64,000 bases of DNA from Gnetum montanum (GCA_015680685.1 MNCI01038211.1:515859-579858); one strand, 5' to 3'; counted from the first letter of the stretch, positions 33,261 to 46,299 are shown. Notes: generated by a model not told the origin, from the letters alone. A program made the numbers and translations.

Positions 33261-33794
33261 TTATAACTTGTTTAAAATGTTCAAAACCTTTAAAATCTTG
33301 TCATACTTGACCAGTTAATTGGTCTCTTACATTTTATATCTTTTACATCAATCATTCTACCACACAATATTGTTTCCATGGCCATGGACTAGGCTTATGT
33401 ATACAACCCTAAGGACCCAACTGTAGTGAAGCGTAGGTAATTTCTTAGGTAATTAGGCTGAGCCCAGTGCATGTCAATAGTGATGAACAATATTACAATT
33501 TCATATGCACAAAAATCCAAGTGGGTTTGCACACTTCACATAAGGATTTTGACTCCAAACATTAATATGAATTTATCCACACGGTGCGAAGGAATACATC
33601 CCTTCAACATATGACTTTATTAAATTATTCAAATTCTACATACACCTATAGTACAATTGATAAGTGTGTATGAGGATAGTGAAGTAAGTGAAAGAGCTAA
33701 TTTAGGATCTCACCCAGAGGATTAGGATGAGTTTGGAGATAATTACAAATTAGATAAGCTCTTAGGGGACCTTTTGCAATGATCTATCCTAAAG

Positions 33795-35830
33795 GTGACC
33801 ATGTTTAACTCTATGCCTCTTACTTCAATAGTAAACCAAACTTCCCCTATGACCTCTACAAATCCAAGTTTCCAATCTGCTTCCTTGTTTACTTCATTAT
33901 TTACCTTAGCATATTTATTTATAGTGCCTCAACCTCCACCAATAATTCCCTCAAAGCCTCAATCTTTTATAGTCTCAGCTGATCTTTCTTCTGGAATACA
34001 AATTCCACACATTTCACATAATCCATTCATTTTGAACACTTCCTTTTCTCTACATATCCCTATGCAAACATCATATACCCTCTTCAATCCCTCTACAATA
34101 ATGGCTACAAGACATTTCCAACCCATGCCACAACCTATTGCACAACCCCAAGCTATTCAATCACCAATACAACCAAGGTGTTTAACCAACACAACTTGTA
34201 GGAATACCCCAAAGTTTGGATTAATCTTTTCAAGTAATTCAAAGCCTTATAGATAAACTCAAAAATCTTGAGGCCAGCACCACATAAATGGTAATGATCA
34301 TGAACTTTTATGAGGATGATCCCTTCATCCCTACCATTTCTCAAATAACTCTTTCTACAAGCATCCTGATCCTCCACTTTACCAAATACAATGGTGAAGA
34401 TGATCTTAACACCCATTTAATTCTCTTCCACTTTGAGTGCTTACTATTATAGGCTTTACCATCTACTGTGATGCATGTCTTCTGCATGTGCCTAGCCAAA
34501 GAAGCCTTACACTGGTACTAGGAACTACCTAGAAGTTCTATCTCTTACCTAGATGACTTGATAAACCAAATTGTTAATTGTTTCAAGTATAACTTAAAAC
34601 ATAAAACAATGCTAGATCAACTTATGAAAGTGAGACAGAGGCCTCTTAAACCCATCCAAAAGTTTATATAGAGATGGAATGCTATGCTTAATGAGATACT
34701 CAAATCCATCTTTGAAATACATCTTTGGTCATTTTCAAGGGGCCAGTTAATGACTTTATCAAGTATAAGCTTTATTATTTAGACCTCTGATCCTTCAATC
34801 AAGCCTTCTCCCAAGTCAAGAACATAGAGGATGTAATGGAAGCCAGCAAGGATTCCATCTATATAGCCTACAAAAACCAACACACCGAATAGGGTAGGAA
34901 TAGTAGCAAGTATGTGCATGTAGCCATGGCCACAATGGCTAGAGAACCTAAAACAATGGTAGGGTAAAGAACAACATAACCTAAGACCCCTACCACTACT
35001 CCTTAACCTTTAAAGTTTGATGCTTCCACATCTAATCCTTCTAATCCCAACTTCAAATGGAAAGATAGATCCAAGTATATAAAGCTACCCATAAAAGCAC
35101 TGAAACTTCTCTATCAATTGCTCAAGAGTGGCCATATCCAATACAAGAAACTATTTGAGAATGCTCATAATAGGCAAATTTGCCTATGTGAAATCACAAA
35201 AGATCCCACCATATCCACAAAAGATGATCCTCCCATGCCTAAGTACTAAAATTTAGATAGGTTTTGCCACTATCATTAGCTTCCTAGACATGATACCAAT
35301 TTCCTCTTAACCTTAAAAATGACTTACAAAAGATGATAAATAGTGGAGAATTGGTCTTAGATGCATCTAACCTTGTTAGGCCTTAAAACCAAACCATGTA
35401 GGTATACAAGGATCCTCTCAATGCTAATAATGATGAATCCATCATAGCCACTTTCACTATGCACAACAAGCCTAAAATTCCCATGGAGCCATTTGTGGTT
35501 TGGGTACCCCCTCAAAATTAAAAAACTTCAACTTCTATGAGTTCAAGAACTCCATTTGTTATAAGAGTACCACCACCTATGGCTTCGAAGGAACCTTTTG
35601 TCATTAGCGTGCCCCCTCCCAGAACTGCTAAAGCTATAGCCTAAGATGACTAGCATCCTCCCAAAATGATAATGCTTCAACCTCTTCTAAGTCAAATAAC
35701 AAGAAATCACCTCTAAAATAATGCAAGAAGCCAAATCCTAAGCATAAGGCTAAGGACACTAACCAATCAAAGGTTTGAAAATAAGTTGACCCACTAAAGC
35801 CTACTTCAATTTTAGTCATACCCATGGACC
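33795..35830 (+). pseudogene. Tat gag of element 5
   Basis: The first 153 codons (33795-34256) are open, rich in Pro, Ser, Thr and Gln. The capsid-like part follows with stops (FYEDDPFIPTISQ, HFTKYNGEDDLNTHLILFHF near 34370-34435, LDQLMKVRQRPLKPIQKFI near 34610-34670). At about 35260-35325 a His/Cys motif CHYHXLPRHDTNFLLTLKND replaces a classical zinc knuckle, as is usual in Tat gag. It ends in a Lys/Pro-rich region. Stop codons disrupt it throughout. Confidence 0.75.
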
Positions 35831-36870
35831 CCAATGCTCAAATTACATCAACTAGCCAACCTAGGGAGGAAAACCAAAAACAAGAGAAGCGAAAGAACCT
35901 AAAACAACAAATGTTGAAACACGAGGTCAAAATCCTAGGTAGAATGGAGGAGGCCAAAACCAACAAAGCTAATAAGGCATCCAATGATGATAAAGACTTC
36001 CTCACTACCATGGAGGAGGTTAAGCTTTTACTAAGATAAAAGAATATTTCTTTGAGCGTTTACAACTTGGTTATGACTTTCCCAACCAACTATAAAGCTT
36101 TAGTCAAAATGTTGACTTCTATTCTCATAGCTAAGAACATCTCAGCTAGCAAAATGTCTATCCATGTAGTGATAGTACCACCCTTACTTAGGGAAGAAAC
36201 AAAGCCAACTTTCTTTACATTTCATGATAGTGAGGTAAAAACTATCTCACAAATTAGTGAAGTATTGAAAGCTTCCCTCTTCATAATGATTAGAGTTGGT
36301 CAATATAAGGTGCACTGAGTACACATTGATGATGAAGCAGCTACAAATGTAATCTTTTTTCCCATCATAGAATGCTTACTCTTGATTGAAAATATCTAAA
36401 ACACCTCTCCCTTTGTACTTAAATTATTTAATAGGTCATGTGTAGTGGTAAGAGGATCAATCTCATTGGACTTTATGGCCAGGGAATAATTTCCCACATC
36501 TGCTAATTTCCTAGTTGTGGAAGAAACATCAGGCTTCAACCTAATCCTAGGAAGATGCTAGTTGGCCAAGTTACAAGTAGTTTCTTCCATGATCTATTAA
36601 GAAATTTATCTACCTTATGAGGGAGGTGAAATCATAATCCATAGAGATAGCACAATCCCCTTGTCCATTAACAATATTGACATAAAGTAATGATCTAAGG
36701 TAGATTTTTAAGATGAACCTCCTATGGCCAAAAATAAAACCAATAATGATAACAAAATGAACCAAGCCAAACCCAACAATTTTAGGGCCAAAAATAAACC
36801 TTGCAAAGAACTCCCATTTAATAGCTTGAGCAAGGGAAATGGGAAATATAAAATCGTATAACATAATCCT
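35831..36870 (+). pseudogene. Tat protease region of element 5
   Basis: Open stretches at 35824-36039 and 36052-36318 lead into an aspartic-protease-like segment: IDDEAATNVIFFP (near 36330) in the place of the D-x-G active site, then GFNLILGRCXLAKLQVVSSM (near 36530-36590) and EIYLPYEGGE. The pattern of an ILGR motif followed by the YLPY block is that of Tat polyproteins. RT should follow but is found only at 54.5 kb. Confidence 0.7.
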
Positions 36871-37369
36871 TACAAATTTCCTAATCTATCAAAGATTAGG
36901 AAACAACTACATCATTAATATGTTTCCTTTTCTTCCTTGTACATATGGTGTAACCATTTAATTGGTAGCCTTATTTTCACTTCTTATTTACATGTTTACA
37001 TTTTACTTTAAAATTTTTACTTTATTACATCATGTTTGTCAGTATACTATATAGCCTTACTTTACATTTTCACATCAATTTACAACTTATGTTTATTTTT
37101 TATGTGTTTACATAAAGTTACAAAATGAGATTAACAAATAAAAAGCATAAAGTTACAAAAAATATAAAACATGAAAAACCAAAAAAAATTAAAACATAAA
37201 AATTAAAAATTAAAACCAATAACCAGCACCAATTTTAAACCAAAACCAAATCAGTAGCCATAGTTGCACTGCGCAATAGGTAACAACAAAAATAATATAG
37301 TCTTTGTGACTATGATAGCCAAATAAGAACAACTACAATAATATAAAAAAAACAACAAAATATGCCATG
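36871..37369. other. AT-rich junction between Tat protease and locus D
   Basis: There is no coding signal. Words of the type ACATAAAGTTACAAAA and AAAACATAAAAATTAAAA repeat. The exact border of locus D or of any nested element is not visible. Confidence 0.4.
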
Positions 37370-37438
37370 TCTATCATTAGTAGCCACATCAAGCCAAGGA
37401 AGGAGGAGGAAGATTATCATCACCATCATCACTTATGA

Positions 37439-37594
37439 CTTGCAAATAGTAAAACATGGAAACAATTAGTAATCATAGTGGTTGAAAATGTAACTAAAAT
37501 AAAATGATATGAACCAAGAAGCCATAATTGGAAACTTAAAATAAATTTTTTAAAAAACTTATGAAAATTAGGAGCAATATCTATAGATACAAAC
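37439..37594 (-). other. intron of locus D (156 bp)
   Basis: Minus strand: CCAAAG then GTTTGTATC, ending ATTTGCAAG before TCATAAGTGATG. It is T-rich, and the downstream exon is the acidic tail. Confidence 0.55.
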
Positions 37595-38380
37595 CTTTGG
37601 AGACCCACTTCCAACCTATGAAGAATTTGTTCTTTACTCATGTTGGCCTAATCAATATCTCCTAAATGCACTCCTTCCAAGATTTTTCCCTTTTTTATAA
37701 TTTTCCACTGAGGAGAAGCATGAGAAAAAGTATCCATAGAAGTTTCCCCACAAGCTGTAGTGATCTAAGGAGTAGGAGAATCAATAGCCATAACTGATTC
37801 TGCAAACCTATTAAAGACATCCTCTACACCTATCCCTATACAAAGAACTCATATTTCTATCATTCCATAGCCTCCTCATGCCACAATTTCATGTAGTTCT
37901 TCTTTTCTACCTTGTACAGGTACTTGTAAGCCTTTTTTTTCTTTTCCCATTCTAACACCTATGTTTAATAATGTCACCAATCCTTAGTCTTGTGAACCAA
38001 TAGCTTCATCTGCATATCCTTCTCCAAGTTGGTCTTGGCTAGAGAAACCTTTCCTCAAATGGCATTCCGGTAATGGGACCACTCAATCTCCTTCATGTAC
38101 AAGAAATCCCTATTAGCAACATAAGCCTCTATGGATTTCTTATGGTCTTTGAGGCTTCTAACTTTATTGGTTAGCTCCTTATTTTGCTTCTCCAATGCCA
38201 TGACCTGTTCTCACAAGAACTCATTTGAACATTAGGATTTCCAAAATGTTTTTGCACAAGATGTAGCATATTTTGTAACCCTTTCATACAATCTCTATAA
38301 AACATTCTTCAACTCAAGAGGTAATTTAGGAAACTCATCAAACTCAGAGTCTCACAAGGGATTCCATTTTACCTTAGAAA

Positions 38381-38528
38381 CTGCCAAACACAAACATAAA
38401 AACATTGAAAACATAAAAATATTTAAAACAAGTTAAAACTATAAAAACATTGAAATCATAAAACATAAAAACAAAAATATATAGAAAAATGAAAAAAATG
38501 AAAGAAAAAATATTTTAATTTTTCTTAC
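38381..38528 (-). other. intron of locus D (148 bp)
   Basis: Minus strand: GTAAGAAAAATT start and GTGTTTGGCAG end; T-rich body. It separates the serine/proline part from the coiled-coil exon. Confidence 0.6.
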
Positions 38529-38665
38529 TAACATCAAGAGCTATCTATTGTAGCCTATCAACCATGTCATCCATCATTCCCTTCATAAACTCCATCTTGT
38601 TTGGTGCCTTAATCCAAGGTTTAGTGTGGAATGTGAATGTGGATGTTTCTGGAGGAGGCTCATGC

Positions 38666-38750
38666 ACTGCAATGTTTTTAACAATCAATACAGTTTACAA
38701 CAAGAACGTATAAAATTTGAAACAAAATTATAAACAACACCAAGATTTAC
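38666..38750 (-). other. intron of locus D (85 bp)
   Basis: Minus strand: GTAAATCTTGG start and AAAACATTGCAG end, next exon beginning TGCATGAGCCTCC. The length is near the plant minimum. Confidence 0.6.
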
Positions 38751-38915
38751 TAGGAAGATCATGAGACAAGTCCATCCAAGGATTTCCTTCTAAAGGCAAA
38801 TTACCTAAGAAGGAATACAAGATATCTAGTGCTTTCTTTGATGCCATTTTTTTTGCTTCCTTGCATCATTGCTCCTCTTCCATAGCAACCTTGGTAGCCA
38901 ACTTCTATTTCCTCC

Positions 38916-39015
38916 CTATAACAAACCAAATCCAATAAAAATAAAAAAAAGTAGTAAACATTTTTAGAAACAAAAATATAACCAGAAAATAAAATTATAA
39001 AAAACATATACATAC
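38916..39015 (-). other. intron of locus D (100 bp)
   Basis: Minus strand: GTATGTATATG start, T-rich body, GGTTTGTTATAG end, next exon GGAGGAAATAG. This is the clearest intron, with a consensus-like donor. Confidence 0.7.
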
Positions 39016-40153
39016 CTCCAACAAACTAGTTGATCTTGTTAAGCTTACTGGCTAGGTTCTTAGCTACTGGCTAGCTAGTAACAAGAATGTTTTCATCAAC
39101 TTGTTGCCTCTTCATCTTTTCTCTAGTAGTGCCATCTACTTCTGCACATATCCTTTTTGCTCTCTTTGCATTGCCACATGTAGCATGGGGTTTCATTATT
39201 GTGCTTTTAGGGGAACAACCATGCATAATACTAACATTTTTAGTGATAATAGACAACTCTCCAACATCCTCCATAGATGGGTCTTGGATATGCATTGCCT
39301 AGGTAATGTATTTAGCCCAAGGCTTGGAAAGTTGAAAGGTATCACATGCTACCCACTTTCCATCTTTCTTAATCACCAAGAACTACATAAACCTTTTAAG
39401 ATATGAACCAAAGAACATGAAATGCATATGATATATAGAATTAATGTTATTACATAGTTTTTGGATTTCACCCCTTAAACTAGTCATCAAAAAGGCAACC
39501 CAATTAAACCTGGTACCATAAGTTAAAATCTTTTTCATAATCTAGGCTTGTTGAACCCCTATAGTTCTTTTCTATGATGGTACATGGGAAAGGCTCTATA
39601 GTGGAAAAAAGGATAAGTCTTGTTTACCCCCTCAACATCACACTTGCTAAAAGATAATGTTGTCCCTAAAGGAAATTTGATCCAACCTTCGATTTCCTTT
39701 CTATAGCCTACATCCTTCCCTACTCTAATGACCACCTTGACACTGCTAGAAGATATGCCAAAAAGATTGCTAAACATTGACTCATTAACACTTCAAATAA
39801 TGGAAAAATCATGAATACAAGTAACAAATTTTTTGATCCCCTCATCAAAAGAGTCAATCACATTCAACATCTTGGCCTATGATATGAATGGACGAGGTAG
39901 CATGAACAAGCTAAACAAACCGACATCAGTGATCCTTTGTTGGAGGTTTGCAAGAGCTTTGTTTGTCAACCATTCTTGTGTTTGGCCTACTTTACCTAAT
40001 TTGAGGTGAACCTTCTCCTTAGTATAACCTGAAATTATCATGATGAATGTAGACTCATGCATGGAATTTGTAACACAACATAGTTAGCTCATCAGCCTTT
40101 TACACCATAGGCAATCAATACAGTAATAAAAAACTATAAAAAATCAAAAAAAT

Positions 40154-40974
40154 TGATGAGTAGTGAGCTATCCCTATGCTCAACCATACGAATATGAGCA
40201 TCCATGCACAATTTGGTCAAATTCCATGGACTAAGTGCTTATGTGCCTTTGTGGAACAAGAATGGGTTGATCAATCGTTATCTTCCCAAGCTTACTTGTA
40301 TGTCACAATTATATGGTTAAGTAAACTTGAGGCATATGATGTTTATAATTGTTATGTTTTTATGTCCTGATAATAAGGGAAGAGCGAGATAACTAAATAA
40401 CTAATTTAATTTGACTATTTATTAACCAAGCTCTAACTGATCCTAACACCAGTATCCGTTCTTACTTGTTGTACCCATCCTGAACCAGTGCAACACTACT
40501 GGGATTACCAAATGCCAATCGTTATTGGATTACCAAATGTTACACGCATGCTCAAAGTGATCGTACTATGTGTGCTTACTTAGGAGATTTGTAGGGTGAG
40601 AGAGAATCATTAATTAACTAAGAAAAGCATTAAATAGCTAAAAATAACATTAATTAATCTATTCTGAATGCTACAAGGTTTATCACAAAGTTTGTCTTTA
40701 TTGTCATACATAAGGTGTGCTTAGGTACACAATGCCCAAATAAAGATCCGTTCACTTTATGACTCCTACTACAAGCATGCAGAAATAATTCTAACTCTAA
40801 GAGGGAGAAAAGGCAAGAGTTTGGGTAAGGGACTAAGACTTACTATGCAAATCAAGTGCACCTACCTCTTATTTATAAGTAATGAGGCAGGATGCGATAT
40901 CGGGTGTCCAACATCACATGGCAAGCTTCAACATCGCGAACCTGATATCATGGATGTGATATTGTAGTTCATCA
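40154..40974 (-). repeat. 3' LTR of element 2
   Basis: Bounded by TGATGAG (plus left end) and TTCATCA. It aligns along its whole length with 48824-49661, with mostly C/T and G/A differences, roughly 85-90 percent identical by eye. Confidence 0.85.
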
Positions 40975-40996
40975 TACCCCCATGACTGAATGAAAA
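40975..40996 (-). promoter_or_regulatory. terminal polypurine tract of element 2
   Basis: The minus strand reads TTTTCATTCAGTCATGGGGG followed by TA and LTR TGATGA, as in elements 1 and 3. Confidence 0.8.
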
Positions 40997-42891
40997 CCCA
41001 TCCTCAAGTTCCTTACAAGATATTGGAAAGGTATGGGATTATTGACTAAATGACAACTGGCAGTGAGACGGGATGGCAAACTCTAAGTGCCTAGTGAACG
41101 AATCAACAATACATTACAACATTGGTGTTCGTACCCATGGTGGTGAACACTATACATAAGTGACATCTAGACCTTCATTCTACAACTTGAAGAGAAAGGG
41201 AGAGAGAAAGAAAAAAAGAAAAATGAGATGCATTACTGTCGATGTTGAGATTGCGCATTTCATTGTTTATCCATAACCACACAATTAGAGTTATTCCTGG
41301 CATAAATGCTCTAGCTCTAGTCCATCCTGAGTGCTCCCTCCTACCCCAGTCCATTGTCCGTGTAATCGCCATCTACACACACAACACAGCCACGAATGAG
41401 CACGGATAAGTAAACCACAATGTAGTTGATACCTTGCCAAGATCTAACGTGTATTGGCTAGGTTGTAGTAATGGTAGAAATTGGGTTAGAGATTTATTAC
41501 TAATAACTATGCAAGGTGTAGGGGTTAGGCAAGTAGTAGAATGGAGAAATTGAAAAATTTGTGCAAAGGCACCCATGACTAAGAGCAAACCTCCGGTAGC
41601 AATAAGATGGAAAAATATAAGGAACAAGAAAGAATGGAAAAATAACAACAGCAACTTCAATAAAGTGGATGTCAAAGATGGGGATGAAATGAGAAATGGT
41701 TGATTGTAGATAATGTTTAAGGGAAATAACTTAACAATTGCACCAACAAGGAATGCTAGTGGGTCCTCCCCAAAGCAGGCTCATGCCCTTTATGCCTTGA
41801 CAAACCCACAAAACAAAGAGTTCGTAGGCTCTAGGAATGTCATTTAGAAGCAAGAGTTAAAAACCTACCCACAAGAATTTACCAAGGAAAAATAATGCAT
41901 CAACCAAGATATGGACTAATCATAAAATCGGCAATGAGATGGAACATGGAAAGAAAGATGAAGAGTAGAAATGGAATGGAATCCCAAGAGCAAGGTTGCA
42001 TAAAGTCCCTTGTGTATGTCATGGTTAATGTGACTAAGTAGAACTCATTCCAAATCTAGACTCAAACCAACCACATATAGTGACCTCGCATCAATACACA
42101 TGGCCAACCCATCCCCTTGAAGCAACAAGAATGCTTCCCCAAAGAGTCACCACCATTCCAAGGAGAGCAAGATGGAGAAGCAGGAAGCAAGGGCCTTAGT
42201 TAGAGGGAACTTTCAAGCATGGGCAACATGTCTTTCTAGTGCCATAACCAGTGCTTGTAGCCCATATTTCTTTATTATGTCTAAGGGGTGTGCTTTGAAT
42301 TCCTACTTTTATTTTGTTTCATGAGAACCACACCATGCAAAGACTTATTTTTATTCACTCATCTTCCTGATATTTGATCAATGGTAGAATGGCAAAAAAA
42401 CCCAAGAAAAAGCATCCAAGGACCCAAGAGAATGGTTGGCACAAATGCATCAAATTCCCTTGAATTCACACCCTTTTCATCCATTGAGTCCTTTCTCAAT
42501 TTGAAAAATACCAAGCCACCAATTCATTAATAAGTTTATTTAGAAAAAGGGATAGTATAGTTCCAAAACTAAGGGAGACCATAGAGTGGAATGGGTGAAT
42601 GGACAACATGGACTCATTGCCTATTTTATCAAAAGAACCATATCATAATATCAACATCATAATTCAAAAGTAAAAACCAAACATTAGCAGGCAATAGTAT
42701 ATAATTCAATCCACCACCAGGAGCACTTATTATATGATGAATGAAAGTAAATCAACCAAACAAAGAAATAGTAAAAATGTGAATGATGGTGTAAAACAAA
42801 ATTAAGAAAGATAGAAAAATGTGCAAAAAATGTGTAAAAAAATACAAAAATACAAAAAGAACTGAGAGCCTAGAATGATTGGCATAGGTGA
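40997..42891 (-). other. element 2 region downstream of integrase, noncoding
   Basis: From about 41700 to 42890 this matches element 1 (16290-17743) and partly element 3. The part nearest the LTR (41000-41700) has no counterpart of the accessory ORF or its promoter. Frames at 41175-41372 and 41373-41675 are short and unlike any domain. Confidence 0.6.
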
Positions 42892-42911
42892 CCATCTCCC
42901 CCATGACTAAG
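42892..42911 (-). promoter_or_regulatory. internal PPT-like motif of element 2
   Basis: CTTAGTCATGGGGGAGATGG on the minus strand, just past the integrase end, repeats the core of the terminal PPT. Confidence 0.5.
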
Positions 42912-44186
42912 TTGGAAGGAGGAGATCCAAAATAGTGAGCAAGGTTGTCCACCAACAGAGGTAGTATGAGTATTGGCTAATCTAAGCTCATGGAAAGGTT
43001 TGGTTTGTTCGACATTGACCAACAGTTTCTTATTCAAGCTCTCAAGTTTGTATATCATCATGGCCCCTGAAGGAAAACTTGCATGAATGACATAAGGTCC
43101 TTTCCACAGCGTTTGAAATTTGGTACATTGTGGCACATGTGTGGGATTCTAGTAGAGAACCTTATCTCCTGGTTGATATTTAACTTTCCTAATCCTTAGG
43201 TCATGACATTATTTATTGAAGGCCTTGTGTAATTCATTAGATGACGGGATGGCCAATCAGTTCTCATCTAGCAGGTTAAGGGTCATCAACCATTGTTTTT
43301 GTACTAGATCGAGGTCAAGGTTGAGGTCACATGCTGTGGATAGTGTACAAAGCTCAATTTGAATGGGAAGCGTTGGTAATTTACCATGTAGTAACTCATA
43401 GGGAGAGTAGCCTATAGGAAGTAAAACTTGCTAATGGTTCTTGTCAATATCTTCATAATCTCCATGTTGGTGACTTTGGCTTGACCGTTCGCTTGGGGGT
43501 GGTATAGTGTAGTCAGTTTGTGCTCAACCCCTAAGCATTGCATTAATTTTTGGAAATTCGCACCTGTGAAGTATGTACCATTTTCTGAAATAAGTGGACA
43601 AGGCATACCAAACTTGTTTATGATTTGTTTTTGAACAAATCGTATAGCTATAGATGATGTACAATCCTTAACAATAGTTGCTTCTTCCCATTTTTTAAGG
43701 TAATCAACGGCAACAATAATATAAGCTTTTCCATTGGGCATTGGTGTAATTGGCCCCATAAAACTAATTCCCCAAATGTCAAAGGGTTCTAAAGGTTGGA
43801 TCCATTGTTGCAGATCCTCCATTCTAGCAGTCATCCCCCCATCACATTGACAGTGCTCACAAGATTGGATGAATTGATGGGCATCCCCAAAAAATGTAGG
43901 CCAATAATATCCTGCAAGCAAGATCTTAATGGTTGTTCATCTCCCAGTGTAATGACCCACACAAGGACCCTCATGAGTTTCTTGGAGAACTTGCAGTTGA
44001 TCTACATCGGGAACATACCATCAGACCAAGCCATCAGGACATACTTTGTAAAGTTGCCCATTGATTTCCATAAAACACTTGGCTCGGTGAAGAAACTGTT
44101 GTTTCTTTTTAGTGTCAAATCCTTGTGGTGTTTGTTGTGTAAGGAGATAGGTGAGAATGCTACTATACTAGTTTGTCTCTATGGTT
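42912..44186 (-). pseudogene. integrase of element 2
   Basis: Zinc-binding end with HEGPCVGHYTGR and CEHCQC (near 43850-43960). The core is open at 43921-43412 with FDIWGISFMGPITPMPNG, SENGTYFTGANFQKLMQCLG and YHPQANGQAKVTNMEIMK. Two catalytic Asp positions are changed (GISFMG where relatives have Asp, and SEN where they have SDG). The C-terminal part (KFQTLWKGPYVIHASFPSG near 43110) is like element 1. It would have inserted the element; inactive now. Confidence 0.85.
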
Positions 44187-44188
44187 AA

Positions 44189-44790
44189 TTAATTATTCAC
44201 TACACTTGCAAAGAGGAGTTCATCTAGAAAATAATCAGACATTGGATACTCATCCTCTTTGTTGTCCCATCGCAACCAAGATAAATGATCAGCAACTACC
44301 TTCTCGGTGCCTTTATGATCGATCATCATAAGATCAAACTCTTGTAAGATTACAAGCCATCGTATGATGCAAGGGCTTACCATTGGCTTCCTCATTAGAA
44401 ACCTTATTGCACTATCATTCATGTGTATGAATACCTTATAGCCCAAGACATAATGCCTAAATTTTTCTAATGCAAACACTACAACCATTAATTCTTTCTC
44501 TATTCTAGTGTAGTTAAGTTGTGCACCAGCAATACTTGTACTTCCATAGTGGATGTAATAAGGACATTTTTGTTCATCTAATTGTGTAATTATAGCTCCT
44601 AAGACAAAGTTGGACGTGTCAATCATTATGTGGAATGGCCTGGACTAGTCAGGAGCTTGTAGAATAGGTATTTCTACTAGCTTCTATTTTAAAGTTTGGA
44701 AAGCTAGTTCACATTCCCTAGTCCATTTGAAACATATGTCCTTTTTCATTAATTCAACCAATGCTTTTTCAACCTTTGAAAAGTTCTCAA
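44189..44790 (-). pseudogene. RNase H of element 2
   Basis: A nearly continuous frame: RPFHIMIDTSNFVLGAIITQ, YTRIEKELMVVVFALEKFRH, HMNDSAIRFLMRKP and a terminal HKGTEKVVADHLSWL. The acidic residues expected at the active site are partly kept (Asp in MIDTSN, Glu in EKELM, and Asn-Asp in HMNDS). RNase H removes template RNA during cDNA synthesis. Confidence 0.85.
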
Positions 44791-45240
44791 TAAACCTTCT
44801 GTAATAGCTAGTATGTCTAAGGAATGATCAGATATCTTTTATAGTTTCTAGTTGATGGGTAATCCCTTGGATAACTTTGATCTTTTCAGAGTCTACCTCT
44901 ATCCCTGTTTGTGAGATTTTATGCCCTAGTACAATGCCTTCTTGGACCATCAAATGGATTTTCTACCAGTTGAGCCTTAAATTGATTTCTACACATTGTT
45001 TTAATACTTGCTCTAACTAGTCCAAAGCTTGATCAAATTTTTCTCCATAGGTGAAGAAGTTGTCCATGAAGACCTCCACACCATTTCCTATCTACTGCTA
45101 AAATATGCTTAGAACTAATCATTGAAACATTGTAGGGGCATTACACAAGCCAAACAACATCTATTTGTATGAAAATATTCCCTAAGGACTAGTGAATGTA
45201 GTCTTGGCTTGGTCTTCTGGGGCTATTTGTANACCATTTT
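44791..45240 (-). pseudogene. RT of element 2, N-terminal half deleted
   Basis: The preserved part starts at the palm (PEDQAKTTFTSP near 45215) and holds VFMDNFFTYGEKFDQ; the catalytic box reads FMDN at 45059-45070 instead of F/YxDD. Upstream, the protease-RT linker (KERLLKVIKKW) is joined directly to it, so about 110 residues of the fingers are missing. An ambiguous base (n, 45232) lies exactly at this junction. Confidence 0.8.
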
Positions 45241-46290
45241 TTTATTACCTTCAGCAGTCTCTCTTTTTGTTGCAGAGCTAGCTTAGCATTAATAATTACC
45301 GATTTTCCATTTTTAAGAAACATGTATTCCATACTAGTGGGCAATGGTTTTAGGTTAAGGGGCTTTTGCTTAAACTTATTAGGGATTTCCAACTTTCCCC
45401 AGTTCATATTCTCAATGTTAAGACTTGGAAGTTGGTGATGGACTTGCTCTAATATGTTTATGCTATCGATGTAAGTATAAGTCAAACCCTCAATTGGTTC
45501 CATGTATATAGTTAAACTACTCTCTTGATCAGCTGTTAGCCACTGGGTGCCTTCCTATCTTGTAGCTATTGCATACAAGAATCTTTCTATATCAATCACT
45601 TGCACACACTGATTGCATACAGGTAATGTTAAACATTGCACAAACCATGACTTCTGCATGCAATTACACCCTAAGTCACTATACGTGATGCATGGAACTT
45701 TCTTCTTCTTAATCTTTCCAAATGTATTTTCCTTTGATATTTCTAGGGAAAGATCATGCATTCCTAGGTAGGCATCAACTGTGCTTAGCCATGCTCTTCC
45801 CATTATGATTGGAAAGTCCCCCTTACCATTGCTTACTTCAATCACTAGGAAGTTAGCTAGATACGACCACCCACAAATAGTGGTGACAATGTTCTCCATG
45901 AGTCCCAATGGGATAGTGATGGACTAGTCAGCAAACTCTAAATGAATGTTACTTTTTTTTAGTAGAGACAAGTTCTAGGCTTTGTACATTTCTTGATAAA
46001 TCAAGTTGATACCAAAACCTAAATCCAAAAGAGTTTTGCACAACTCATTTCCAATGATTTGTAGATATATCAAAGAACACCCAAGATTAGAGAATTTCCT
46101 AGGAAGATGACCATCTTTTATCCAATCAGTGATGGCATGAGTTAACATGACCGCATGCGTTGAGCATAGTTTTTGGATTGAAGGGAGCTCTGAAGCTTTA
46201 AGTGATAGTGAGGCAGTTGAAAAATCAGCCACTTGTGGTTTCAAGGACTTAGTTGGACTTTTGGTTCTAAAGAAAGGTATTTTCTTCATG
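45241..46290 (-). pseudogene. protease and linker of element 2
   Basis: Open frames at 46289-45975, 45908-45555 and 45503-45189 are in one register. The active-site region reads NELCKTLLDLGFGINLIYQE (near 46030) with DLG in the D-S/T-G place. The flap/end part has FPIIMGRAWLSTVDAYLGMHD (near 45800). The linker to RT follows. The protease would have cut Gag-Pol. Confidence 0.8.
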
Positions 46291-46299
46291 AAATTTTCA

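Larger units (their letters stand above)
37370..40153 (-). pseudogene. locus D: intron-containing coiled-coil coding remnant, 3' part
   Basis: On the minus strand, coding segments are separated by four short T-rich introns with GT-AG ends. Order: an accessory-type segment (ITDVGLFSLFMLPRPFIS near 39890; SVNESMFSNLFGISSSSVKV near 39750; YGTRFNWVAFLMTSLRGEIQ near 39490), a charged region with a short Cys motif (KPHATCGNAKRAKRICAEVD near 39150), a long coiled coil (KQNKELTNKVRSLKDHKKSI near 38160; KKKKAYKYLYKVEKKNYMK near 37910), and an acidic tail (DDGDDNLPPPSLA near 37410). Overall plan resembles the env-position ORF of element 1. Several stops. Likely an extra ORF of a retroelement, antisense to Tat; a host gene is the alternative. 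Confidence 0.55.

Noticed and set aside
33795-34256. Proline/serine-rich secreted or cell-wall protein gene
   Set aside because: The frame leads directly into Tat capsid-type sequence and is better read as the gag N-terminus.
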